DNA of 51,382 nt from an uncultured Pelagibacteraceae bacterium (lineage in GTDB: Bacteria > Pseudomonadota > Alphaproteobacteria > Pelagibacterales > AG-422-B15), in contig CABZHO010000006.1 of NCBI GenBank assembly GCA_902525595.1, positions 1 through 51,382 on the forward strand, given 5' to 3'. Below are positions 44,106 to 51,382 of the stretch, piece after piece. Below the pieces are notes generated by a model, which was not told the DNA's origin, did not search any database, and saw only the letters and a list, made by a program, of their open reading frames with translations. Both the position numbers and the translations under genes were made by a program. Positions within the stretch are counted from its first letter, which is position 1; every line of letters starts with the position of its first letter.

Positions 44106-45101
44106 ATGTTTAAATTTTTTTTTGATCCTAAGTGGTATTTGTGGGCCTATGGCGGTTCAGCAATAGTTTTAGTTTCTATATGGTTGCAAGTTCAGATTGA
44201 TGTTCAAATAAATTACTGGTTTGGTGATTTCTATGACTTAATTCAAGTCGCGCTGGGAGAGCCTAATGCTATCACAATGGATGAATACTTTGGGTCGCTT
44301 ATTGTTTTTGGTCAATTTGCTGCAATGTGGATAGGTTTGTCACTTTTTTCTTCCTTCTTTGCTTCACACTATTTATTTCGTTGGCGAACGAGTATGGTTG
44401 ATTACTATCATAGTGTTTTTGATAAAGCCCGTCACATTGAAGGAGCTTCTCAGCGTGTTCAAGAAGATACAATTAAATTTAGCAGAATAATGGAATCTCT
44501 TGGAACAAGTTTGTTTGAAGCAATTTTAGTATTGTTCGAATTTTTTCCAATTCTGATGACTATCTCAATTGGTTTACCAATTCTTTGGTTTGGAGAGTGG
44601 GAATATGGATTGGTAACAGGAGCATTTATATGGTCTGTAGGTGGTACTTTATTTATGGTATTATTAGCGTGGGTACTTAGGTTAGTTGGCATTGAATACG
44701 ATCTTCAAAAGAAAGAAGCTGCCTATAGAAAAATATTAGTTATTGCTGAAGATGACGGCTCTGTAAGACCAAAATCACTTGAAGAATTATTTGAAGGTGT
44801 TCGATCTATTCATTTTAAAAGTTATCTTTACTATCTTTATTTTAATATTGGAAGATTAGCTTACTTACAGGCAAATGTATTGTCAGCGTACATTTTAATT
44901 GCTCCAGCTATAGTTGCAGGTCTTATGACATTAGGAGTTATGCAACAGTTAGTAAGAGCCTTCGGAAGAGTTGAAGGCTCTCTTCAATATCTTTTTCAGT
45001 CATGGCCTACATTAATAGAATTAGCTAGTGTCTATAAGAGATTAAGAGAATTCGAAAGAAGGATAGACGTGGTCATAAGTGAGGAAAAGAGTAGGGCTTA
45101 G
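44106..45101 (+). CDS. SbmA/BacA-like inner-membrane protein, short form
   Basis: A 331-aa protein of the SbmA_BacA family of proton-driven peptide transporters. It matches SbmA from NYWFGDFYDLIQVAL onward, with SHYLFRWRTSMVDYY, HIEGASQRVQEDT (the family hallmark), KKEAAYRKILVIAEDD and YLFQSWPTLIELASVYKRLREFE. SbmA of E. coli is about 406 aa. The roughly 75 N-terminal residues with the first helix are absent here, as in some short family members. There is no ATPase domain. Substrate range is unknown; antimicrobial peptides and B12 are known for relatives. Confidence 0.88.
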   Translation: MFKFFFDPKWYLWAYGGSAIVLVSIWLQVQIDVQINYWFGDFYDLIQVALGEPNAITMDEYFGSLIVFGQFAAMWIGLSLFSSFFASHYLFRWRTSMVDYYHSVFDKARHIEGASQRVQEDTIKFSRIMESLGTSLFEAILVLFEFFPILMTISIGLPILWFGEWEYGLVTGAFIWSVGGTLFMVLLAWVLRLVGIEYDLQKKEAAYRKILVIAEDDGSVRPKSLEELFEGVRSIHFKSYLYYLYFNIGRLAYLQANVLSAYILIAPAIVAGLMTLGVMQQLVRAFGRVEGSLQYLFQSWPTLIELASVYKRLREFERRIDVVISEEKSRA

Positions 45102-45102
45102 A

Positions 45103-46125
45103 GTGAAACACAGTTTTTTAGACTTTGCCAAATTGGTATCTGATTACAAAAAGTCTAATAAAATTTTACATCAAAATTTTAGCAACATTATCGTGGTGGG
45201 AGCTGGAGGGTCTACTCAAGGGTCTAAGGCTATAACTTCTTTCCTATGTGAAAAAAGAGTAATTTATTTTGACCATTTAGATTCTTTTTTGATTGATGAA
45301 ACAATTAATAAAATAGAAATAAAAAATACCTGTTTTATGTTTATTTCAAAATCAGGAGAAACTTCGGAAATACTAACTATTTTTGAATACTTAAAACGTA
45401 AACTCGAAAAAAAAATTGTAATTAAAGATAATTTTATTGTGCTAACTGAGATAAAATCTTCAACTCTAGGAAATCTTGCACTTCAAAACATGATTAAAAC
45501 GATTGAGTATAATAAGGACATTGGTGGACGTTTCTCAATTTTTAGTAATGTATCTTTGTTACCAGGTTTTTATTTTCAAAGAGATTTTGTAGAAAATTTT
45601 CTTAACGGTGGGAAGAAAGTATTAGACAAAATAAATGATGCTCAATCAGAAGCCAAAAAAGAATTTACAAATTTGAAAAATGACAGAAATATCTTTGCAT
45701 TGTTGACATATGGTTATGAATTAACAGAGTTGGCACTATGGAAAAAGCAACTTTATGCAGAATCACTTGGTAAAAATAAAAAAGGTATTGTGCCTATTTG
45801 GTCAGAAATGCCTAAGGATCAGCATAGTATGCTCCAACTATATTTAGACGGTCCTGACAATATATACTTTGAAATTTTAGGGATAGATTACGAAGAAATT
45901 AACTTGATTAATATGACTTTAACAAATCATATGAATGCAACATTTCAATCAATAACTGAAAAAGACTTTCCTTGTAAAATGTCGATATTTAAAAAAAACA
46001 ATATAGAAAATTTTGGTTATTACTGTGGTTTTGAAATGATTAAAGTTGTATTTCTTGGTGAGTTAATGGGTGTCAATCCTTTTGATCAGCCAGCTGTTGA
46101 TAATCAAAAAAAATATTTAAATTAG
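45103..46125 (+). CDS. pgi: Glucose-6-phosphate isomerase, short form
   Basis: Interconverts glucose-6-P and fructose-6-P, about 340 aa, shorter than the 550 aa of E. coli. SIS-domain motifs are VVGAGGSTQGSKA and [44 protein letters not shown] and the C-terminal NPFDQPAVDNQKKYL fit PGI. The start is uncertain: GTG at 45103, one base after the preceding stop and with a GTAGGG upstream, is preferred over GTG at 45079. Its 3' end overlaps rsmD (convergent) by 9 bases. Confidence 0.85.
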   Translation: MKHSFLDFAKLVSDYKKSNKILHQNFSNIIVVGAGGSTQGSKAITSFLCEKRVIYFDHLDSFLIDETINKIEIKNTCFMFISKSGETSEILTIFEYLKRKLEKKIVIKDNFIVLTEIKSSTLGNLALQNMIKTIEYNKDIGGRFSIFSNVSLLPGFYFQRDFVENFLNGGKKVLDKINDAQSEAKKEFTNLKNDRNIFALLTYGYELTELALWKKQLYAESLGKNKKGIVPIWSEMPKDQHSMLQLYLDGPDNIYFEILGIDYEEINLINMTLTNHMNATFQSITEKDFPCKMSIFKKNNIENFGYYCGFEMIKVVFLGELMGVNPFDQPAVDNQKKYLN

Positions 46126-46686
46126 CTTAAAAAAGCTAAATTTAGTATTACCCAATTTTTTAACTCTTAATAATTCAATTTCAGAAAGCTGAACGGGTAG
46201 AGATCTAAGTTCTTCTTCGAGAATGATCAACGAATTTTTTTCAAGTAGATTTTTTTTGATTAAATTTTTAATACTTCGTTTTCCAAGATTTTTGTTATAT
46301 GGGGGATCTATAAACACTAGATTAAATTTTGGATTTATTGAGTCCTCTTCAAATGAACAAGCATTACTATTTAAAACTGATATTTTATTAAGGTATCCTA
46401 ATTTATTTGCAGATTTATATATCATATCAATCATCATTTCGTTATTTTCTACCATAGTCGTATTACGAGCTCCTCTAGAAAGAGCCTCAAAACTGAATGA
46501 ACCAGTTCCTGCAAAAAGCTCTATTATCCGACAGTTATCCAATTCAAAATTACTCTGAATAATTTCTTTTCCATGCAAAATAATATTAAAGATTGTTTCT
46601 CTATTTTTATCTGATAACGGTCTTACATCCTTACTTTTATAACTATAAAAAGAGTGCCCCTTCTTTTCACCACTTATAATTCTCAT
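46117..46686 (-). CDS. rsmD: 16S rRNA m2G966 methyltransferase RsmD
   Basis: Methylates 16S rRNA G966, 189 aa. It starts MRIISGEKKGH, followed by VRPLSDKNRETIFNIL, the SAM-binding IIELFAGTGSFSFEALSRGA and the catalytic FIDPPYNKNLG. It overlaps the upstream pseudouridine synthase gene by 4 bases. Confidence 0.94.
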   Translation of the reverse strand: MRIISGEKKGHSFYSYKSKDVRPLSDKNRETIFNIILHGKEIIQSNFELDNCRIIELFAGTGSFSFEALSRGARNTTMVENNEMMIDMIYKSANKLGYLNKISVLNSNACSFEEDSINPKFNLVFIDPPYNKNLGKRSIKNLIKKNLLEKNSLIILEEELRSLPVQLSEIELLRVKKLGNTKFSFFKLI

Positions 46687-47372
46687 AATTTTATGTTCTT
46701 CACTATGCCCTTGGGTAAGTTACCTAACTTATATTTACCATAAGACACTCTGATTAATCGAGTAACTGTTAAGTTTAAGGACTCAAAAATATTTCGGATC
46801 TCTCTATTCTTTCCCTCAGTGAGCGTCATCATTAGCCATGTATAGGTCTTCGTATTATGTGTAATATAGGCCTTAATCGGTTTATATTTAAAATTATTTA
46901 TACGATATCCTTGTGATAGTTTTTGTATAATTTTCTTATCTACAGTACCTTGTACTTTTACTTTGTATACTCTCTCTAGATTACTACTTGGCAATTCAAG
47001 TTTTCTTTTTAATTCTCCATTGTTTGTTAATAATAATAAACCTTCTGTATTATAATCAAGTCTTCCAACACTCAATAGATCATTATGATTTTTTTTTAAA
47101 AAATCATAAATCGTTTTCCTATTTTTTGGATCTGATTTTGTTACAAGACATCCCCTTGGCTTGTGAAAAAGATAAATACTATTTAATTCGCTATCTCTTT
47201 TTAACGTTATAATTTTTTGATTAATTTTAACTTTGCTGTTTATATTAATTTTACAACCTTTGCTTAATATTGTCTTTCCATCAATTTCAACTGCTCCCTC
47301 ATCTATTAATCTATCGATATCTCTTCGGGAGAAGCCAGTAGATCGTGCAAGTACCTTGTTTATTCTTTCCAT
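46683..47372 (-). CDS. rluB: Pseudouridine synthase RluB/RsuA family
   Basis: An rRNA pseudouridine synthase, 229 aa. The N-terminal S4 domain is MERINKVLARSTGFSRRDIDRLIDEGAVEIDG. The catalytic segment is SVGRLDYNTEGLLLLTNNGEL (catalytic Asp). LTEGKNREIRNIFESL and VTRLIRVSYGKYKLGNLP complete it. RluB (23S U2605) is the usual alphaproteobacterial call; RsuA/RluE specificity is not excluded. It is divergent from tadA across 54 bases. Confidence 0.92.
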   Translation of the reverse strand: MERINKVLARSTGFSRRDIDRLIDEGAVEIDGKTILSKGCKININSKVKINQKIITLKRDSELNSIYLFHKPRGCLVTKSDPKNRKTIYDFLKKNHNDLLSVGRLDYNTEGLLLLTNNGELKRKLELPSSNLERVYKVKVQGTVDKKIIQKLSQGYRINNFKYKPIKAYITHNTKTYTWLMMTLTEGKNREIRNIFESLNLTVTRLIRVSYGKYKLGNLPKGIVKNIKL

Positions 47373-47426
47373 ATATAATAAATGAGTTTGTTTAAAATGA
47401 GTTTAACTTATTATATAAAATGAATT

Positions 47427-47876
47427 ATGAAAAAAAATATTTATATGAGGGAAGCAATTCTACTAGCGCATAAAAGTAAAAATAGTGGAGAAATTCCAGT
47501 TGGTTGTATAATTGTTGATAAATGCAATAAAATTATATCAAGAGCATTTAATACAGTAAAAACAGATAAAGATCCTACAGCTCATGCTGAAATTAATGCT
47601 ATCCGTTTTGCCTGTAAAAAATTGAAAACCGACCGCCTAATAGACCATGATATGTATGTTACCTTAGAACCATGCATAATGTGCGCTGTAGCTATTTCAA
47701 GAGCTAAAATAAGAAGACTTTATTATGGAGCAGATGATTTGCAATATGGTTCAATCAATGGTAATTTTAATTTTTTTCAGTCAAAAAACTGTAATCACAT
47801 ACCGGAAATTTATGATAATATTGATAAAAATGAGTGTGAAAATATTCTAAATAATTTTTTTAAGGATAAAAGATAA
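47427..47876 (+). CDS. tadA: tRNA(Arg) adenosine-34 deaminase TadA
   Basis: Makes inosine at the wobble base of tRNA-Arg, 149 aa. Zinc and catalytic residues are [10 protein letters not shown] (His, Glu) and PCIMCAVAI (two Cys). IPVGCIIV and RRLYYGADD are typical. Its stop overlaps the start of the acyl-CoA dehydrogenase gene (TAATG). TadA is essential in most bacteria. Confidence 0.93.
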   Translation: MKKNIYMREAILLAHKSKNSGEIPVGCIIVDKCNKIISRAFNTVKTDKDPTAHAEINAIRFACKKLKTDRLIDHDMYVTLEPCIMCAVAISRAKIRRLYYGADDLQYGSINGNFNFFQSKNCNHIPEIYDNIDKNECENILNNFFKDKR

Positions 47877-49081
47877 TGACAATCTCTGCAAAAGCTAAAC
47901 AAACAACCGATCGGCTCAATAAATTTATGGATCAACATGTTTATCCAAATAACGAGACATATCATCAGCAAATTGAAGATTTTGGTGATGATCGATGGCA
48001 AGTTGTTCCAATAATTGAGGATTTAAAAAAAGAAGCAAAGAAAGACGATCTCTGGAATTTATTTTTACCAGATAGTGATTACGGGCATGGTCTTACAAAT
48101 GCTGAGTATGCACCAATGTGTGAGATTATGGGAAGAGCTATGTGGTCAGCTGAGGTTTTTAATTGTTCCGCGCCTGATACAGGAAATATGGAAGTAATAG
48201 TGAGATATGGAACTGAGGAGCAAAAAGAAAAATATTTAAAGCCACTTTTGGATGGTGAGATAAGGTCAGCATTTGCGATGACAGAGCCAGCGGTTGCGTC
48301 TTCTGATGCAACAAATATCGAAAGTGAAATTAAAAAAGAGGGAAACCAGTACGTTTTAAATGGAACCAAATGGTGGACTTCTGGAGCAATGGATCCTAGG
48401 TGTAAGTTTTTTATTTTCATGGGTAAGACAGATCCAGATAACCCAGACAGACACAAACAACAATCAATGATATTAGTAGATAAAGATACTCCAGGTATCA
48501 AAATTAAACGTCACCTGCCAGTTTTTGGTTTTGACGATGCTCCTCACGGACACGCAGAAGTAGAATTTAAAAACGTCAAAGTTCCACCTGAAAATATGCT
48601 ACTTGGTGAGGGCAGAGGTTTTGAAATTGCTCAAGGTAGACTTGGTCCAGGAAGAATACATCATTGTATGAGAACCATAGGGCTTGCTGAAGTTGCACTT
48701 GAAGCAATGTGTAAAAGGTTAATGACAAGAAAAGCTTTTGGTAAAGAGGTTGTGAGACATTCGGTATGGCAAGAGAGAATTGCTGATGCAAGAATTAATA
48801 TTGAAATGACAAGATTGCTTACATTAAAAGCTGCTTCAATGATGGATGAAGTCGGAAATAAAGTCGCAAAAAATGAAATAGCGATGATCAAAGTTGCAGC
48901 CCCTAATATGGCTTTAAAAATTATTGATGATGCAATACAAGCTTTTGGTGGGGCGGGTGTTACGACTGACCCACATTTAGCACAAGCTTATGCAGGTATG
49001 CGAACCTTGCGGCTTGCGGATGGACCTGATGAGGTACACAGATTATCTATTGCAAGAAACGAACTAAAAAAATACCTATAA
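47876..49081 (+). CDS. Acyl-CoA dehydrogenase (ACAD10/11-like)
   Basis: FAD enzyme that introduces a double bond in acyl-CoA, 401 aa. It shows [19 protein letters not shown] (FAD loop), [63 protein letters not shown] at the C-terminus. The subfamily resembles vertebrate ACAD10/ACAD11, whose partner phosphotransferase domain is encoded separately at 50487-51382. It is coupled to tadA by overlap; functional linkage with tadA is unlikely. Confidence 0.92.
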   Translation: MTISAKAKQTTDRLNKFMDQHVYPNNETYHQQIEDFGDDRWQVVPIIEDLKKEAKKDDLWNLFLPDSDYGHGLTNAEYAPMCEIMGRAMWSAEVFNCSAPDTGNMEVIVRYGTEEQKEKYLKPLLDGEIRSAFAMTEPAVASSDATNIESEIKKEGNQYVLNGTKWWTSGAMDPRCKFFIFMGKTDPDNPDRHKQQSMILVDKDTPGIKIKRHLPVFGFDDAPHGHAEVEFKNVKVPPENMLLGEGRGFEIAQGRLGPGRIHHCMRTIGLAEVALEAMCKRLMTRKAFGKEVVRHSVWQERIADARINIEMTRLLTLKAASMMDEVGNKVAKNEIAMIKVAAPNMALKIIDDAIQAFGGAGVTTDPHLAQAYAGMRTLRLADGPDEVHRLSIARNELKKYL

Positions 49082-49083
49082 CA

Positions 49084-49251
49084 TTGATAAAAAAAAAGAA
49101 AGCATACCAAAAAGACGTATATGGTCGATATGTGAATTCGAAAGAATTTAATACATATTGGGACGATTACCACAATCTAGAGGATATATCGATGAAAGAG
49201 TCAATTAGACAAAAAAAGGAACGTGAGAAAAAATTTAAAAATTCTAAATAA
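49084..49251 (+). CDS. Possible small Lys-rich peptide (55 aa)
   Basis: A frame from TTG at 49084, three bases after the acyl-CoA dehydrogenase stop. It has an unusual mix of Tyr/Trp and Lys (YQKDVYGRYVNSKEFNTYWD) and a charged helix (SIRQKKEREKKFKNSK). There is no Shine-Dalgarno or known family, and its end overlaps the convergent aminotransferase gene. It may be chance. Confidence 0.3.
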   Translation: MIKKKKAYQKDVYGRYVNSKEFNTYWDDYHNLEDISMKESIRQKKEREKKFKNSK

Positions 49252-50485
49252 TTCTGTCTAAAAACTCAGTTAGCCTTCTTACTTCTTGTAGTGTGTTATA
49301 ATGAACCATTGACACCCTTACGACACCATCATTTGGTTCAATGCCAAGTCCCTCAAGACATCTCCACGCATAGAATTCACCATTTCTGATGCCAATATTG
49401 TTTTGTCCTGCGTCTCTCGCTATTTGATATGAACTTTTATTTGTTACTGTAAACGAGACAGTAGGCATACGTTCTTCGCGAGAAGGCGTCTTTTTTCCAA
49501 TCATTTTTATATTTTTTTTCGTTTGTAAAAATTGGATCAGTTCTCTCATGAGGACCTCTTCGTGCTTAGCTATAAGTTTAAAAATTTTTTTACTCTTGTG
49601 GTGAAGATTCAAATCACTTGAACCAAAATGATGATGATACAAAGTCTCATAATAATCTGTTATACCTGACAAGCACCCCAATTCCTCATGATTTGGGCCT
49701 CCAGGATTAAGTGTGTAGGGTACTTCGCCAGCAAGAAATTCATGGTTAAGATTTTTAGTTTGTTCGAGTAATTCTTTCTTCCCATATAAAAGCGCTAGAT
49801 GAGGGCCATAAGTCTTATACAAACTGAATCCATAAAAATCGATATCTAAATCCTTCAAATCCACAATATCATGGGCCATATATGCGACTCCATCTCCAAC
49901 AACTTTAATATCGTTATCGTGCGCAAGATTAATAATTTCCTTTAAATTATTTATTGAAGCAACAACATTAGATGTATGACATACGCAGATAAACTTTGTT
50001 TTTTTTGAAATTAATCTTTTTAACTCATCGATTTCTAGATCAGCTGTATTGGGATTAAATTGCCACTCCCTTATTTTTACTCCATATTCTGATAATTTTC
50101 TCCATGCTCCAATATTCGCCTCGTGATCTTGATTCGTAACTATTATTTCATCATCTTTTTTAAGCCACGTTTTAATTGCGTTTGATAATAAAAACATATT
50201 CATCGTTGTCGACGGACCAATCATAAATTCATCTTTGTTTATATTGAGTAGTTCTCCTATTTTACTTAGACTATTATCCATCTCTGAACCCGCTTCAATC
50301 GATGGGCCAAAATCTCCATAGGGTTGAACTTTTTTTGTAATCATAAAATCATTCAATTTATTTATTACCTGTTTAGGAACGTAAGTACCGCCTGCGTTTT
50401 CAAAGAATGCGAAATCAGATGTTCTTGAGTCTTGAAATACTGGAAATTGACTCCTTACAAAAGCTGTATCAAGTTCACTCTTCAT
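49244..50485 (-). CDS. Class V aminotransferase / cysteine desulfurase-like protein
   Basis: A 413-aa PLP enzyme of the NifS-like class V group, from the ATG at 50485 (a TTG eight codons upstream lies within the preceding gene). It has FFENAGGTYVPKQV, VTNQDHEANIGAW (the His that stacks on PLP), VVGDGVAYMAHDIVDL (the Asp that binds the pyridine N), and SLYKTYGPH with the PLP Lys. LNPGGPNHEELGCL is typical of the TIGR01976-type subfamily. No catalytic Cys loop is obvious, so desulfurase activity is doubtful. It follows the phosphotransferase gene with 1-base spacing. Confidence 0.87.
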   Translation of the reverse strand: MKSELDTAFVRSQFPVFQDSRTSDFAFFENAGGTYVPKQVINKLNDFMITKKVQPYGDFGPSIEAGSEMDNSLSKIGELLNINKDEFMIGPSTTMNMFLLSNAIKTWLKKDDEIIVTNQDHEANIGAWRKLSEYGVKIREWQFNPNTADLEIDELKRLISKKTKFICVCHTSNVVASINNLKEIINLAHDNDIKVVGDGVAYMAHDIVDLKDLDIDFYGFSLYKTYGPHLALLYGKKELLEQTKNLNHEFLAGEVPYTLNPGGPNHEELGCLSGITDYYETLYHHHFGSSDLNLHHKSKKIFKLIAKHEEVLMRELIQFLQTKKNIKMIGKKTPSREERMPTVSFTVTNKSSYQIARDAGQNNIGIRNGEFYAWRCLEGLGIEPNDGVVRVSMVHYNTLQEVRRLTEFLDRII

Positions 50486-50486
50486 T

Positions 50487-51382
50487 TTATTTATTATTTT
50501 CCTCCACAATATTCCAACCGAGTTTACCTAAAATTGGAACAAAACTTGCGTAATTTTTTGCCTCAGAGCTTGCTGCTGTTCCATCTCTTACTCTACCAAC
50601 TATCCCTTGAGCGATACCCGCTAATCTGAATATATTATATGCCATGTAAAAATCCCAATTCTCAACTCGACTTCTTCCAGTTTTTTTATAATACATCTCG
50701 GCGTATTCATTTTCGGAAGGGATATTTAATTCTTTTAAATCTGAACCCATCATACCAAGACCTTTAGCTCCAACTGGTAATCTCCAAGACATCATATGAT
50801 ATGTAAAATCAGCGATTGGATTTCCAAGTGTTGACAACTCCCAATCCAATATGGCTAAGACATGATTCGTATCTTTATTAAAAATCATATTGTCTAGTCG
50901 AAAATCTCCATGAACTATTGAAGTTTCATTGTCTTTAGGAATATTTAAGGGAAGCCACTCTATTAAATTATCAATTTCTGGTATCTTTTGTGTTTCAGAG
51001 TCTTTGTACTGTTTACTCCATCTATGAATTTGCCTATCCATATAATTTTCGTGTTTTCCGTAATCACTTAAACCGATACTTTTAAAATCTACATTATGGA
51101 GTTTTGCAATTGTATCATTCATTGATGAATAGATTTCTCTTCTTTGTTTTTTATCTACATTTGGTAATAAAAGCTCCCAAAATATATTTCCATCGACGTG
51201 ATCCATTAGAAAGAACTGAGTGCCAATAATATCGTCATCTTCACAAAAACAATATGTTTCTGGAACAGGAACGTTTGTCTTACCTAAAGCTGTAATTACT
51301 TTATATTCCCTATCTACTGCATGAGCAGATTTAAGTAATTTTCCTGGAGGCTTTCTTCTCAAAACATAATTTTTTTTCTTAT
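50487..51382 (-). CDS. ACAD10-type aminoglycoside phosphotransferase-like kinase (5' partial)
   Basis: An APH-fold kinase. The frame stays open to the window edge (reading KKKNYVLRRKPPGKLL), so the true start is upstream of base 51382 on the minus strand. It has IVHGDFRLDNMIFN (catalytic Asp), AILDWELSTLGNPIADF (metal-binding Asp) and SAHAVDREYKV near the start. In ACAD10/11 this domain is fused to an acyl-CoA dehydrogenase and phosphorylates 4-hydroxyacyl-CoA; here the two are separate genes with a class V aminotransferase between. That role is inferred. Confidence 0.88.
   Translation of the reverse strand, partial: KKKNYVLRRKPPGKLLKSAHAVDREYKVITALGKTNVPVPETYCFCEDDDIIGTQFFLMDHVDGNIFWELLLPNVDKKQRREIYSSMNDTIAKLHNVDFKSIGLSDYGKHENYMDRQIHRWSKQYKDSETQKIPEIDNLIEWLPLNIPKDNETSIVHGDFRLDNMIFNKDTNHVLAILDWELSTLGNPIADFTYHMMSWRLPVGAKGLGMMGSDLKELNIPSENEYAEMYYKKTGRSRVENWDFYMAYNIFRLAGIAQGIVGRVRDGTAASSEAKNYASFVPILGKLGWNIVEENNK

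Noticed and set aside
48079-48501. 140-aa frame opposite the acyl-CoA dehydrogenase gene
   Set aside because: Shadow of a conserved coding region; no start signal and no recognisable domain.

Overview
The window is an AT-rich, tightly packed chromosomal segment. Genes often overlap by 1-10 bases, intergenic gaps are short, and there are no insertion sequences, phage genes or CRISPR arrays. Gene order points to an alphaproteobacterium. The supporting blocks are dcd-murA-DUF2948-hisD-infA-maf, hisS-hisZ-hisG, and HAD-IIA(TIGR01459)-ribF-ileS-lspA-DUF3035 lipoprotein. A tRNA-His without G-1, with A73 and U72, agrees. Low GC, urea and probable ectoine use, and short spacers suggest a marine, partly streamlined lineage (SAR116-like or AEGEAN-169/HIMB59-like). 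The sequence alone does not settle which.

Layout. 1-5768: urea ABC transporter urtABCDE (urtA cut by the window edge) with a strong hairpin between urtA and urtB. 5875-7934 (minus): a two-subunit CoA ligase that looks like malate-CoA ligase mtkAB rather than sucCD. 8001-10320 (minus): an intact gamma-glutamyltransferase, an NTF2-like protein and the decayed 3' end of a second ggt. 10340-12024 (minus): a YadGH-type ABC exporter. 12025-12394: a small membrane-peptide ORF and a hairpin.

12395-20223: a zinc island. It holds a Zrg-like unit (DUF2796 His-rich protein, ABC ATPase, frameshifted FtsX-like permease, DUF3299), znuCB-zur, and divergent znuA-DUF1826. A beta-carbonic anhydrase and a DUF3604 protein follow. 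Two palindromic Zur-box-like sites sit exactly upstream of the Zrg-like unit and between znuC and znuA. ZnuA and the DUF2796 protein carry matching (D/E)-x-H triplet repeats.

22202-25687: a Rieske oxygenase, then a translationally coupled M20 deacetylase and an ectoine-hydrolase-like M24 protein (probable ectoine catabolism). 25783-30754: small basic proteins and the dcd-murA-hisD-infA-maf block. 30824-30981: tRNA-Phe and tRNA-His. 30966-32165 (minus): an MFS transporter whose stop codon lies inside tRNA-His. 32254-35606: a probable histidine leader peptide (4 His in 11 codons), then hisS-hisZ-hisG, ended by a strong bidirectional terminator. 35657-37656 (minus): groESL. 37792-46125: an SDR, the ribF-ileS-lspA block, an SbmA-like protein and a phosphoglucose isomerase. 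46117-51382: rsmD, a pseudouridine synthase, tadA, an acyl-CoA dehydrogenase, a class V aminotransferase and a 5'-cut ACAD10-type phosphotransferase.

The most notable observations are the putative His attenuator upstream of hisS-hisZ-hisG, the doubly Zur-controlled zinc island with a broken permease gene, and the ggt gene remnant.
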